From Kribbella sp. ALI-6-A (GTDB taxonomy: Bacteria; Actinomycetota; Actinomycetes; Propionibacteriales; Kribbellaceae), in the NCBI RefSeq assembly GCF_001984195.1, contig NZ_MTQN01000008.1, forward strand, positions 124,001 to 188,000: a stretch of 64,000 nucleotides of DNA. The letters are read 5' to 3'. This document shows, piece by piece, positions 31,796-40,000 of the stretch (position 1 is its first letter; every line of letters begins with the position of its first letter). A program made the translations under genes and the position numbers. The notes under the pieces are model-generated. The model had not been told where the DNA came from. It did no database searches and was given only the letters and a program-made list of their open reading frames with translations.

Positions 31796-33643
31796 TCACT
31801 TCAGCAGCGGGTAGATCGTGGTGCCGGTGGTCACGTGTGCGCTGACCCGCGATGTCATGCGACCAGGCAGCGCGACGACCGGTCCAGGCACGGTCTGCGT
31901 GCCGACGGTCAGCCGATCGACGCCCCGGCTCCCGGCCGCGAGCAGGTACATCACCCCGGTCGGCGAACGCCACGCGGTTGTCGCCAGCACGTGCTGGTCG
32001 AAGCGGCTGCAGATCGCCGTGTTGGTCGCGTGGCCCCCGGAAAGCCCGGCCGGGAACAGCTTCACGGTGGCCCAGCCGCCGCCTGCCCAGCTGTCCGACC
32101 GCGTGCACACCCAGGCGCCGTACGTGCCGTCCGGCAGCCGCTGCTCGGCGAAGGTCCAGTTGTTGGCGGCCTTGACACCCTTGTTCTGCAGGGTTCGCAG
32201 TCCGCAGACCGTGCGCGACCAGCTCACCAACGCGGCGCCGCTCGTCGCCTCTCGCGGGGCTCGGGCGTCACCGACCGACGGCGCCGGCAGGTACGTCAGG
32301 TGCGCCGGGGACAGCCCACCGAGATGCGTCACGAGGAACGCGTGGTTCTCCGCGATCGCGTCCGACGAGCGCAGGTGCAGGGCGGGCCACGACGAGCAGT
32401 TGGCGGCCGGCGGCTTCACCGGTGCGGTGATGCCATCGGTCGTCTGCAGCTTGCCGGTCGCCGCGTCCGGGTTCTTCAGGTCGCGCAGCCCGGTCTCGGC
32501 GACCCAGGGCGCGGTCAGGAAGCGCACGCCACGGGCGGTCTCGCTGATCGCCACCACCGCGGATGTCGTCACGTCGGCGTCGTCGGTCCGCGCGACGACG
32601 ACCTTGCCGCCGTCGCGGTCGGTGTAACGCGCGAGGCGCTGTCCGTCGTGGAAGAGGACCACCGCCGCGCCGTCCACGTCACCGGCGTACAGGAGTTGCG
32701 GTGCTTCGGTGGGCGCGGTCGTCCACGCTCCGGCGACCGACGTCACGCCGGTCCCGTTCGTCCAGGCGTCGAGGGCCTTCGACAACAAGTCGCGGTCGTT
32801 GATCCGGCTGCCGCGCGCCGGCCAGGCGGTGAAGTCCACCCGTGCCGTGTCCTGCCACAACACCCGCGTACGCCGGAGGGCGTCGACGCTGAGCTGCTTG
32901 GTCTCCTGCTGGGCCGCGACGGGCGCCGCTTGGGCGGTGGGCTCCCTCCCGGCGGTCAGCGCGAGGGCGGCCAGCAGGATCAGCGCCAGGAAGAGCGTGA
33001 CGGCGATCGCCACCGCCCGGCCGCGCGCCTTCCGGCGCATCAGATCGGTCGGCGCCAGCCGCACGGCGCACGGGTCGAACACCTGCGCGCCCAGCGGCCC
33101 GCGGACTCCGGCGACCGCACTCTCGTCGAGCTCCGCCGCCTCCTTGATCGCCTCGGACGCCTGCTCGACGCCCGCCGCGCGGAGTTCGGCCTCCGCCTCG
33201 GTGACGTCGAGGTGCTCGATGCGGACCAGCGTCCAGGCGGCCCTGGCCTCCGGCGTGCAGCCGGACATCACCTGGTCGAGCACCAGGTCGTCGGCCGCGC
33301 CGGAGCGGGGGAACAGGCGCAGTCCCCACACCTGCGGCAGCATTCGCAACGGCGTTCGGGCGCGGGCCTGGCGTACGGCGTCGCGCAGCACGCGGCGGCG
33401 GATGTACTCGAACGCGCTGGCCTCGCCGATCAGCTCACGCTCGAGCCTGCGGCGGTCCGGCAGCGCCCGTTGCACGACACCGTGCGCGGCGAGGATCCGC
33501 CGGTGCCTGCCCAAGGCGGACGGAAGGACCAGGTAGGCCAGGCGCACGAGCGCCGGGTAGTTCTCCAGCAGCGCCGCCTCGACCTCGGCCGGTCCGACCT
33601 CGACCGTCGTTCGCTCCGCCAGCGTGTGCACTCGCCCCACCAC
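31796..33643 (-). CDS. Sigma-factor-like domain fused to a membrane anchor and external domain
   Basis: 615 residues. Residues about 20-175 resemble an ECF sigma factor in degenerate form: LLENYPALVRLAYLVLP (region 2 start), FEYIRRRVLRDAVRQARARTPL, and CTPEARAAWTLVRIEHLDVTEAEAELRAAGVEQASEAIKEA (region 4-like). A single transmembrane helix follows at about 209-230, then a roughly 380-residue external domain that is beta-rich (WQDTARVDFTAWPARG, YTDRDGGKVVVARTD, GAWVCTRSDSWAGGGW). Such sigma-like/membrane fusions are seen in some actinomycetes and are of unknown function. The first of two adjacent GTGs has AAGGAA just upstream. It abuts the GH2 gene tail to tail (five bases). Confidence 0.65.
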   Translation of the reverse strand: MVGRVHTLAERTTVEVGPAEVEAALLENYPALVRLAYLVLPSALGRHRRILAAHGVVQRALPDRRRLERELIGEASAFEYIRRRVLRDAVRQARARTPLRMLPQVWGLRLFPRSGAADDLVLDQVMSGCTPEARAAWTLVRIEHLDVTEAEAELRAAGVEQASEAIKEAAELDESAVAGVRGPLGAQVFDPCAVRLAPTDLMRRKARGRAVAIAVTLFLALILLAALALTAGREPTAQAAPVAAQQETKQLSVDALRRTRVLWQDTARVDFTAWPARGSRINDRDLLSKALDAWTNGTGVTSVAGAWTTAPTEAPQLLYAGDVDGAAVVLFHDGQRLARYTDRDGGKVVVARTDDADVTTSAVVAISETARGVRFLTAPWVAETGLRDLKNPDAATGKLQTTDGITAPVKPPAANCSSWPALHLRSSDAIAENHAFLVTHLGGLSPAHLTYLPAPSVGDARAPREATSGAALVSWSRTVCGLRTLQNKGVKAANNWTFAEQRLPDGTYGAWVCTRSDSWAGGGWATVKLFPAGLSGGHATNTAICSRFDQHVLATTAWRSPTGVMYLLAAGSRGVDRLTVGTQTVPGPVVALPGRMTSRVSAHVTTGTTIYPLLK

Positions 33644-33765
33644 ATTTCCTTCGACCCCGTTGACGCCAGGATCAACGATCGACGCGACGTCACGTCACAC
33701 GCGCCGCTCGATCAGGTCACAGCCACCACACGGTCACCCGTCGTAGCGGCGGTTATCCTCAGGAA

Positions 33766-34617
33766 GTGAGCAGCCAGAGTGAGAACGACCAGGGACGTCC
33801 CAGCGCCGAAGCGGTCACCGGGCGGTGGGACGGGGTCGACGTGAACTTCGGTGAGGAGGGCGGCCGGCTCACCTACGGCAGCTACCTGCGGCTGCCCCAG
33901 CTGCTCGACCAGCAGCGGCTGGAGTCGGATCCGCCCGCGCACGACGAGCTGCTGTTCATCACCATCCACCAGGTCTACGAGCTGTGGTTCAAGCAGGTCC
34001 TGCACGAGATGACGGCGTCCCGCGACGCGATGCTGTCCGGCGAGCTGTGGCTCGCCCAGCACCTGCTGCGCCGGGTGCACACGATCGAGCGGACCCTGAC
34101 CCAGCAGGTCGACATCCTGGAGACGATGACCCCGCAGGACTTCGGGCAGTTCCGCCACCGGCTGTCGCCGGCCAGCGGGTTCCAGTCGGTGCAGTTCCGC
34201 GAGATCGAGTTCCTGTCCGGCGCCAAGGACCCGTCGTTCGTGAAGAGGTTCAAGGGGCTGAGCGACGAAGAACGCGCGCGGCTGGAGCGGCGGCTCGCGG
34301 AGCCGACGCTGTGGGACGCGTTCCTCGTCGTCCTGCGGGAGGCGGGGTTCGGCGCGGAGACCGAGGAGGAGTTGCGCGTCGGACTGTCGGCCGTCGCGCA
34401 GGACCGTGGGAAGTACGGCACGGTGTGGGAGCTCGCCGAGGCCCTGCTCTACCACGACGAGCTGGCGGCCTCCTGGCGCGCGCGGCACGTCGTCATGGTC
34501 GAGCGGATGATCGGCACCAAGCCGGGCACGGGCGGCTCGTCCGGAGCCGGCTATCTGCGATCGCGGCTCGATCTGCGCTATTACCCCCACCTCTGGCACC
34601 TGCGCACGTCGCTCTGA
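33766..34617 (+). CDS. kynA: Tryptophan 2,3-dioxygenase
   Basis: 283 residues, the family's usual length. The haem enzyme opens the indole ring of L-tryptophan to N-formylkynurenine. Signature segments: LTYGSYLRLPQLLDQQ, HDELLFITIHQVYELWFKQVLHE (with His of the distal pocket), TPQDFGQFRHRLSPASGFQSVQFREIEFL, the proximal haem His region RARHVVMVERMIGTKPGTGGSSGAGYLR and the ending DLRYYPHLWHLRTSL. GTG start; no strong ribosome site is visible. Neither kynurenine formamidase nor kynureninase is adjacent, so the gene appears separate from the rest of the kynurenine pathway. Confidence 0.95.
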   Translation: MSSQSENDQGRPSAEAVTGRWDGVDVNFGEEGGRLTYGSYLRLPQLLDQQRLESDPPAHDELLFITIHQVYELWFKQVLHEMTASRDAMLSGELWLAQHLLRRVHTIERTLTQQVDILETMTPQDFGQFRHRLSPASGFQSVQFREIEFLSGAKDPSFVKRFKGLSDEERARLERRLAEPTLWDAFLVVLREAGFGAETEEELRVGLSAVAQDRGKYGTVWELAEALLYHDELAASWRARHVVMVERMIGTKPGTGGSSGAGYLRSRLDLRYYPHLWHLRTSL

Positions 34618-34662
34618 GCCGTTAGTGTCACGCCCCTAGCAGCTCCAGGGGAAGGTGGCACG

Positions 34663-35310
34663 GTGAAGCTCTACTCCGCGGTCCGGACACAGCGGTTCTG
34701 GCAGGTCTTCGGCGATCTGATGCTGCTCGGCTGGATCGCCTTCTGTACGGCGCTCGGCCTGGCCGTCTTCCGCATCACCAACGCCCTCGGCTACCCGGGC
34801 CGCAAGGCCGCCTCCGCCGGCGACAGCCTCGCCGAGGACCTCCGCAACATGTCCGGCCCGGTCGGCAAGGTCCCGGTCGTCGGCGACGAACTCCGCGCCC
34901 CCATCGACGGAGCCGCCGGCGCCGCCGTCCGCCTCGCCGACGCCGGCCGCGAACAGGCCCACGCCGTCGAACAACTCGCCTACCTCCTGGCCGGCGTCAC
35001 CATCGGCCTGCCCGTCCTGTTCGCGCTCCTGATCTGGCTACCCCGCCGCATCCGCTTCTCCCGCCGAGCCACCGCCGCCCAGAAATTCATCGACAACGCC
35101 GCCGACCTCGACCTCTTCGCCCTCCGAGCCATGGCCAACCAGCCGATGCACAAACTGGCGAGGATCTCGCCGGATCCGGTCACGGCGTGGCGAGACCGGG
35201 ACTCCGTGGTCATCGCACAACTGGCTGATCTGGAACTCCGCAGCTCGGGCCTGCGAGCGCCCAAGCAGTTGACCCCGCCGCCGCCCACGGACCCGGAACT
35301 CGCCGAGTAG
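34663..35310 (+). CDS. Hypothetical two-helix membrane protein
   Basis: 215 residues. Two transmembrane segments are seen: VFGDLMLLGWIAFCTALGLAVF (about 14-35) and LAYLLAGVTIGLPVLFALLIWLP (about 104-126), with a mostly helical region between that carries DSLAEDLRNMSGPVGKVPVVGDELRAPIDGAAGAAVRLADAG. The cytoplasmic tail (RRIRFSRRATAAQKFIDNAADLDLFALRAMANQPMHKLARIS) is helical. No family is recognised with confidence. It follows kynA by 45 bases on the same strand with its own GGGGAAGGTGGCACG start signal (GTG); the two may share a transcript. Codon use is even more C-rich in the second half. Confidence 0.7.
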   Translation: MKLYSAVRTQRFWQVFGDLMLLGWIAFCTALGLAVFRITNALGYPGRKAASAGDSLAEDLRNMSGPVGKVPVVGDELRAPIDGAAGAAVRLADAGREQAHAVEQLAYLLAGVTIGLPVLFALLIWLPRRIRFSRRATAAQKFIDNAADLDLFALRAMANQPMHKLARISPDPVTAWRDRDSVVIAQLADLELRSSGLRAPKQLTPPPPTDPELAE

Positions 35311-35346
35311 CCCCGGCACCCCACCGCGCCGAGGCTCGCAGCTGAC

Positions 35347-36318
35347 CTACCGCGAAATCCGCCCCTTGTTCGCTTCGGCCCACTCCTTGAACGACAGCAG
35401 TTCCGGATTCAACTCCCGGACCAACTTCAGATCCCGATCTCCGGTGAACCGCTCCGAGTCCTCCGCGTAGAACTGGAACATGTTCCCCGTCTCCACGGCC
35501 CCCGGGAACCCCGACTGCCGGAACTCGTCCCAGGAGTACGGCCGGTAGACCACCGGCTCCCCAAGAGCCTCAGCCAGCACCGCCGCGTACTCCTTGCCGG
35601 TCAGGTGATCCCCGGCGATGCTCACCGTCCGCCCCACGAACTCCGAACCCCGCTTGAAGATCCCGTACGCCGTGCGCCCGATGTCCTCCGACGCGATGCC
35701 CGACAGCGGCTCCTCGTTCATCGGCAGCGTCAGCTCCAGCACCCCGTCGGCGTTGCGCGTCGGCCAGATCCCCATCGTGAACGCCTCGTAGAAGAACGTG
35801 GTCTGCAGGAACGTCGTCGGTACGCCGTACTGCGTGAACAGCTCGTTCGCCTCGCCCTTCGCGTCGAAGTGCGGGACCTTGAACCGGCCGTCGTCCAGGC
35901 TCGGGACCCGGTCGTCGTCGCCGAAGTGCCGGCGGGTGTCTTCCAGCGTCGACCAGATCACGTGCCGCAGGCCGGCGTCACGAGCGGCGCGGGCCGCGTT
36001 GCCCGCCTGCTCGAGCTCCATCTCGGCGCGGCTGCGCGCCGCCTCCTGCTCGGGCGTCATCGGCGCCCAGTAGTTCGTCACCACGAAAGCGCCGTACGCG
36101 CCCTCGAAGGCCTTCCGCACACTCGCCTCGTCGTCCAGATCGGCCGCGACCACCTCGGCCCCGGCCTCAGCGAGCGCCCGTGCGCTCGCCGACTCCGGAT
36201 CCCGCGTCAGCGCCCGTACGCCGTACTCGCGGCCGCCGTCGGCGAGGATCGCCCGGACCAGCCCGCCGCCCTGTGAACCGGTCGCTCCGACCACCGCGAT
36301 CAACTTCTGCTCCGTCAT
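35347..36318 (-). CDS. NmrA/HSCARG-type NAD(P)-binding protein
   Basis: 323 residues. N-terminal Rossmann motif VVGATGSQGGGLVRA (GxxGxxG), then DLDDEASVRKAFEGAYGAFVVTNYW and LRHVIWSTLEDTRR, as in the NmrA-like redox sensor HSCARG and NAD(P)H-dependent oxidoreductases of that group. Active-site Tyr/Lys of SDRs are not conserved in the usual spacing, in keeping with a sensor or atypical enzyme. I chose the ATG at 36318 because GGGAG lies nine bases before it; the ATG at 36327 would directly abut that site. Divergent from a MarR gene, with two palindromes between. Confidence 0.85.
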   Translation of the reverse strand: MTEQKLIAVVGATGSQGGGLVRAILADGGREYGVRALTRDPESASARALAEAGAEVVAADLDDEASVRKAFEGAYGAFVVTNYWAPMTPEQEAARSRAEMELEQAGNAARAARDAGLRHVIWSTLEDTRRHFGDDDRVPSLDDGRFKVPHFDAKGEANELFTQYGVPTTFLQTTFFYEAFTMGIWPTRNADGVLELTLPMNEEPLSGIASEDIGRTAYGIFKRGSEFVGRTVSIAGDHLTGKEYAAVLAEALGEPVVYRPYSWDEFRQSGFPGAVETGNMFQFYAEDSERFTGDRDLKLVRELNPELLSFKEWAEANKGRISR

Positions 36319-36335
36319 TGCTGACATCTCCCTGA

Positions 36336-36359
36336 ATTGGCTTGAAGCTTCAACTCAAT
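36336..36359. promoter_or_regulatory. Candidate MarR operator 1 (24-bp palindrome)
   Basis: TTGAAGCTTCAA (36342-36353) is a perfect 12-bp palindrome, extended by ATTG and CAAT on either side at equal distance (36336-36339, 36356-36359). It is 18 bases upstream of the chosen NmrA-like start, where a bound regulator would block transcription. Confidence 0.65.
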
Positions 36360-36375
36360 CGACAGTACCTCAAAT

Positions 36376-36391
36376 GGTTGATACGTCAACC
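36376..36391. promoter_or_regulatory. Candidate MarR operator 2 (GGTTGA-N4-TCAACC)
   Basis: GGTTGA and TCAACC are perfect inverted 6-bp arms around TACG, 21 bases before the MarR GTG. The TTGA/TCAA half-site is shared with operator 1, which supports one regulator for both genes. Confidence 0.65.
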
Positions 36392-36411
36392 CTGCCGGGT
36401 AGGATGGTGAC

Positions 36412-36900
36412 GTGGCGAACGAACCGTGGCTCGAGGATGACGAGCAGAAGGCATGGCGCAGCTATCTGCTGATGTGGAAGTTGCTGGAGACGCACGTGGC
36501 CCGGCATCTGCAGCGCGAGTTCGGGTTGTCCGCGTCCGACTTCGAGATCCTGGTCAACCTGTCCGAGGCGCCGACCGGGCGGATGCGGGCGTTCGAGCTG
36601 GGGCAGGCGACGCAGTGGGAGAAGAGCCGGATGTCGCACCACCTGACCCGGATGGAGAAGCGTGGCCTGATCGCCAAGGTCGCCTGCGACGCGCGCTACC
36701 CCGAGATCGCGATCACCGACCAGGGGCTCGACGCGATCCGCGCCTGCGCGCCGGCGCACGCCGCGCTGATTCGCGAGCTGGTCGTCGACACGCTCGGCAC
36801 TGACCGCCTGGTCGCGCTCGGCGAGGCCAGTGACGACGTGGTCACCGCGGTCGGGAAGCACCTGGAGACGACCTGCCCGCCGGCGGTCCGCGGCGAGTAG
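36412..36900 (+). CDS. MarR-family transcriptional regulator
   Basis: 162 residues. Winged-helix domain about 40-110: SASDFEILVNLSEAPTGRMRAFELGQATQWEKSRMSHHLTRMEKRGLIAKVACDARYPEIAITDQG; the wing carries DARYPE in place of the more usual DxRxxx. The N-terminus (WLEDDEQKAWRSYLLMWKLLETHVARHLQREF) is the dimer helix. GTG start. Divergent from the NmrA-like gene, whose interval holds two related palindromes, so it probably represses both. The effector may be a redox-active or electrophilic compound, a guess based on its partner. Confidence 0.85.
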   Translation: MANEPWLEDDEQKAWRSYLLMWKLLETHVARHLQREFGLSASDFEILVNLSEAPTGRMRAFELGQATQWEKSRMSHHLTRMEKRGLIAKVACDARYPEIAITDQGLDAIRACAPAHAALIRELVVDTLGTDRLVALGEASDDVVTAVGKHLETTCPPAVRGE

Positions 36901-37072
36901 TGGGACGCCCTCCGACCCACCGGTCCAGCGGTGAAAGGTGATCCGTAAGGCACTCGCAAGGACCGTCCCGGGATCACACCAGTGACAGAAGTGGACTAAT
37001 GTCTGAGTGACCGCACAACGGCGTGCGGCGGGGCGCGCGCAGCGCCGAAACACGCGTGTGGAACGGTGGGGA

Positions 37073-40000
37073 ATGCAGAGCAAGCTGGACGTCCAGAAGG
37101 CGGATGTACTCGCCAAGGCGGTGGCCGCGGGGTCGCACGGGCACGACAAGTCGGTCGACCCCGAGAAGCTGAGAAGCTTCCTCGAGCGGTATTACCGCTA
37201 CGTGGCCGCCGAGGACGTGGCCGAGCGCCAGCCGCAGGACTGCCTGGGCGCCGCCAAGCACCACTACAAGGCCGCCACGTCGCGGCCGCAGGGCACGGCC
37301 AAGGTGCACGTGTTCACCCCGACCGTCGAGCAGCACGGCTGGTCCGCGAACGGCCGGACCGTGGTCGAGATCGTGGTCGACGACATGCCGTTCCTGGTCG
37401 ACAGCGCGGCGATGGTGGTGACCGACCACGGCCTGGAGCTGCAGCTGCTGATCCACCCGCAGTTCGTCGTACGCCGTGACGTCGCCGGCACGCTGCAGGA
37501 GGTGCTCGACGACGCCAACGACTCCGACGCGCACGACCTGGTCCGGGAGAGCTGGATGCACCTGGAGGTCGAGCGGATCTCCGACCCGGTCGCGCAGCGC
37601 GAGCTGGAGAAGGCGCTGCAGCGGGTGCTCGGTGACGTCCGCGAGGCGGTCGAGGACTGGCCCAAGATGCACGAGAAGGCCGTCGGCATCGCCGCCGAGC
37701 TGGCCGAGTCCGGCGACCAGCTGCCGGTCAGCGCGACCGAGGTCGAGGAGGCCCGCGAGCTGCTGGAGTGGCTGGCCGACGAGCACTTCACCTTTCTCGG
37801 CTACCGCGAGTACACCTTCACCATGCGCGGCGACCAGGGCATCCTGCGCGGCGTCCCCGGTTCGGGCCTGGGCATCCTGCGGCCCGACCAGCAGCAGAGC
37901 GAGACCGCCGGTTTCCTGCCGCCCGAGGTGAGCGCCAAGGCCCGCGAGAAGAAGCTGCTGATCCTCACCAAGGCCAACTCGCGCTCGACCGTGCACCGCT
38001 CGACGTACCTGGACTACGTCGGGATCAAGTCGTTCGACGACAACGGCGAACCGGTCGCCGAGCGCCGCTTCATCGGTCTGCTCTCCTCGACGGCCTACAC
38101 CGAGAGCGTCATGCAGATCCCGGTCCTGCGGCGCAAGGCGCTGGAGCTGTTCCGCCTGACCGGCTTCGACCCGAACAGCCACAGCGGCAAGGGTCTGCTC
38201 GACGTCCTGGAGACCTACCCGCGCGACGAGCTGCTGCAGGCGCCGGTCGAGGACCTGCTGCCGATCGTGCAGACCGTGCTGCACCTGCAGGAGCGCCGCG
38301 CGGTCAAGCTGTTCGTCCGCCGTGACGTCTACAACCGCTACCTGTCCTGCCTGGTCTACCTGCCGCGCGACCGCTACACCACCGCGGTCCGGCTGAAGAT
38401 GCAGCAGATCCTCAAGGACGCGATCGGCGCCGACTCGGTCGACTACGCCGCCCACGTGACGGAGTCCGTGCTGGCCCGGGTGCACTTCGTGGTCCGGATG
38501 AAGCAGGGCCAGACCGTCGGCGAGTACGACGCCGAGCTGCTGGAGCAGCGGGTCGTCGAGGCGACCCGTGCCTGGCAGGACGACTTCGCGGTCGCGCTGC
38601 ACGCCCAGGGCGGCGACGGCGCCGTCACCCGGTTGAACGCGCAGTACGCAGGCGCCTTCCCGGAGGCGTACAAGGAGGACTTCGACGCCCGCGTCGCGGT
38701 CAAGGACGCCACGATCCTGGACCAGTTGCCGGCCGAGAACGGGCTGGCGATGTCGCTGTACACGCCGATCGACGAGGAGTGGGTGGGCGAACGCCGGTTC
38801 AAGGTCTACCGGACCGGGTCGCCGCTGTCGCTGTCACAGGTCCTGCCGCACCTGACCCACATGGGCGTCGAGGTGATCGACGAGCGCCCGTACGAGATCC
38901 GGCGCCCCGGCGGCACGGCGTACATCTACGACTTCGGTCTGCGCGCGCCGGCGGAGTCGGAGGAGCGTGAGGAGTTGCGCACGCTGTTCTCCGACACGTT
39001 CCGCGCGGTCTGGGACGGCCGGGCCGAGTCCGACAAGCTGAACGCGCTGGTCCTGCGCGGCAACCTGAGCTGGCGGCAGGTCTCGATCCTGCGCGCCTAC
39101 CAGCGCTACATCCGCCAGGGCGGGACGCCGTTCAGCCAGGACTACATCGAGAACACCTTCCTCAACCACGTCGACGTCGCCGGCCTGCTGGTCCAGCTGT
39201 TCGAGGCCTGCTTCGACCCGGCCCGCGGGGACGCCGACGACCCGGTCCGGCAGCAGACGATCGCCCAGCTGGAGAAGGAGATCGGCGCCGCGCTGGACAC
39301 GGTCAAGAGCCTGGACGAGGACCGGATCCTGCGGTCCTACCTGACCGTGATCAAGGCGACGCTGCGGACCAACTACTTCCAGCCCGGACCGGACGGGCAG
39401 CCGCGCGACTACATCAGCTTCAAGCTGGAGCCGAAGGCGATCCCGGACCTGCCGCAGCCGCGGCCGGCGTACGAGATCTTCGTGTACTCACCGCAGGTCG
39501 AGGGCGTGCACCTGCGCTTCGGCGCGGTCGCGCGCGGCGGGCTGCGCTGGTCGGACCGGCGCGAGGACTTCCGGACCGAGGTGCTCGGCCTGGTCAAGGC
39601 GCAGATGGTGAAGAACTCCGTGATCGTGCCGGTCGGCGCGAAGGGCGGGTTCTACGCCAAGCAGTTGCCCGACCCCGCGGTCGACCGGGACGCGTGGTTG
39701 GCCGAGGGCATCGCGTCGTACAAGACCTTTATCTCCGGCCTGCTGGACATCACCGACAACATCGTGGCCGGCTCGGTCGTGCCGCCGCGCGACGTGGTCC
39801 GGTACGACGGTGACGACGCGTACCTGGTCGTTGCCGCCGACAAGGGCACGGCGACGTTCTCCGACATCGCGAACGGTGTCGCCAAGCAGTACGGCTTCTG
39901 GCTCGGCGACGCGTTCGCCTCGGGTGGTTCGGCCGGGTACGACCACAAGGCGATGGGCATCACCGCGCGCGGCGCGTGGGAGTCGGTCAAGCGGCACTTC

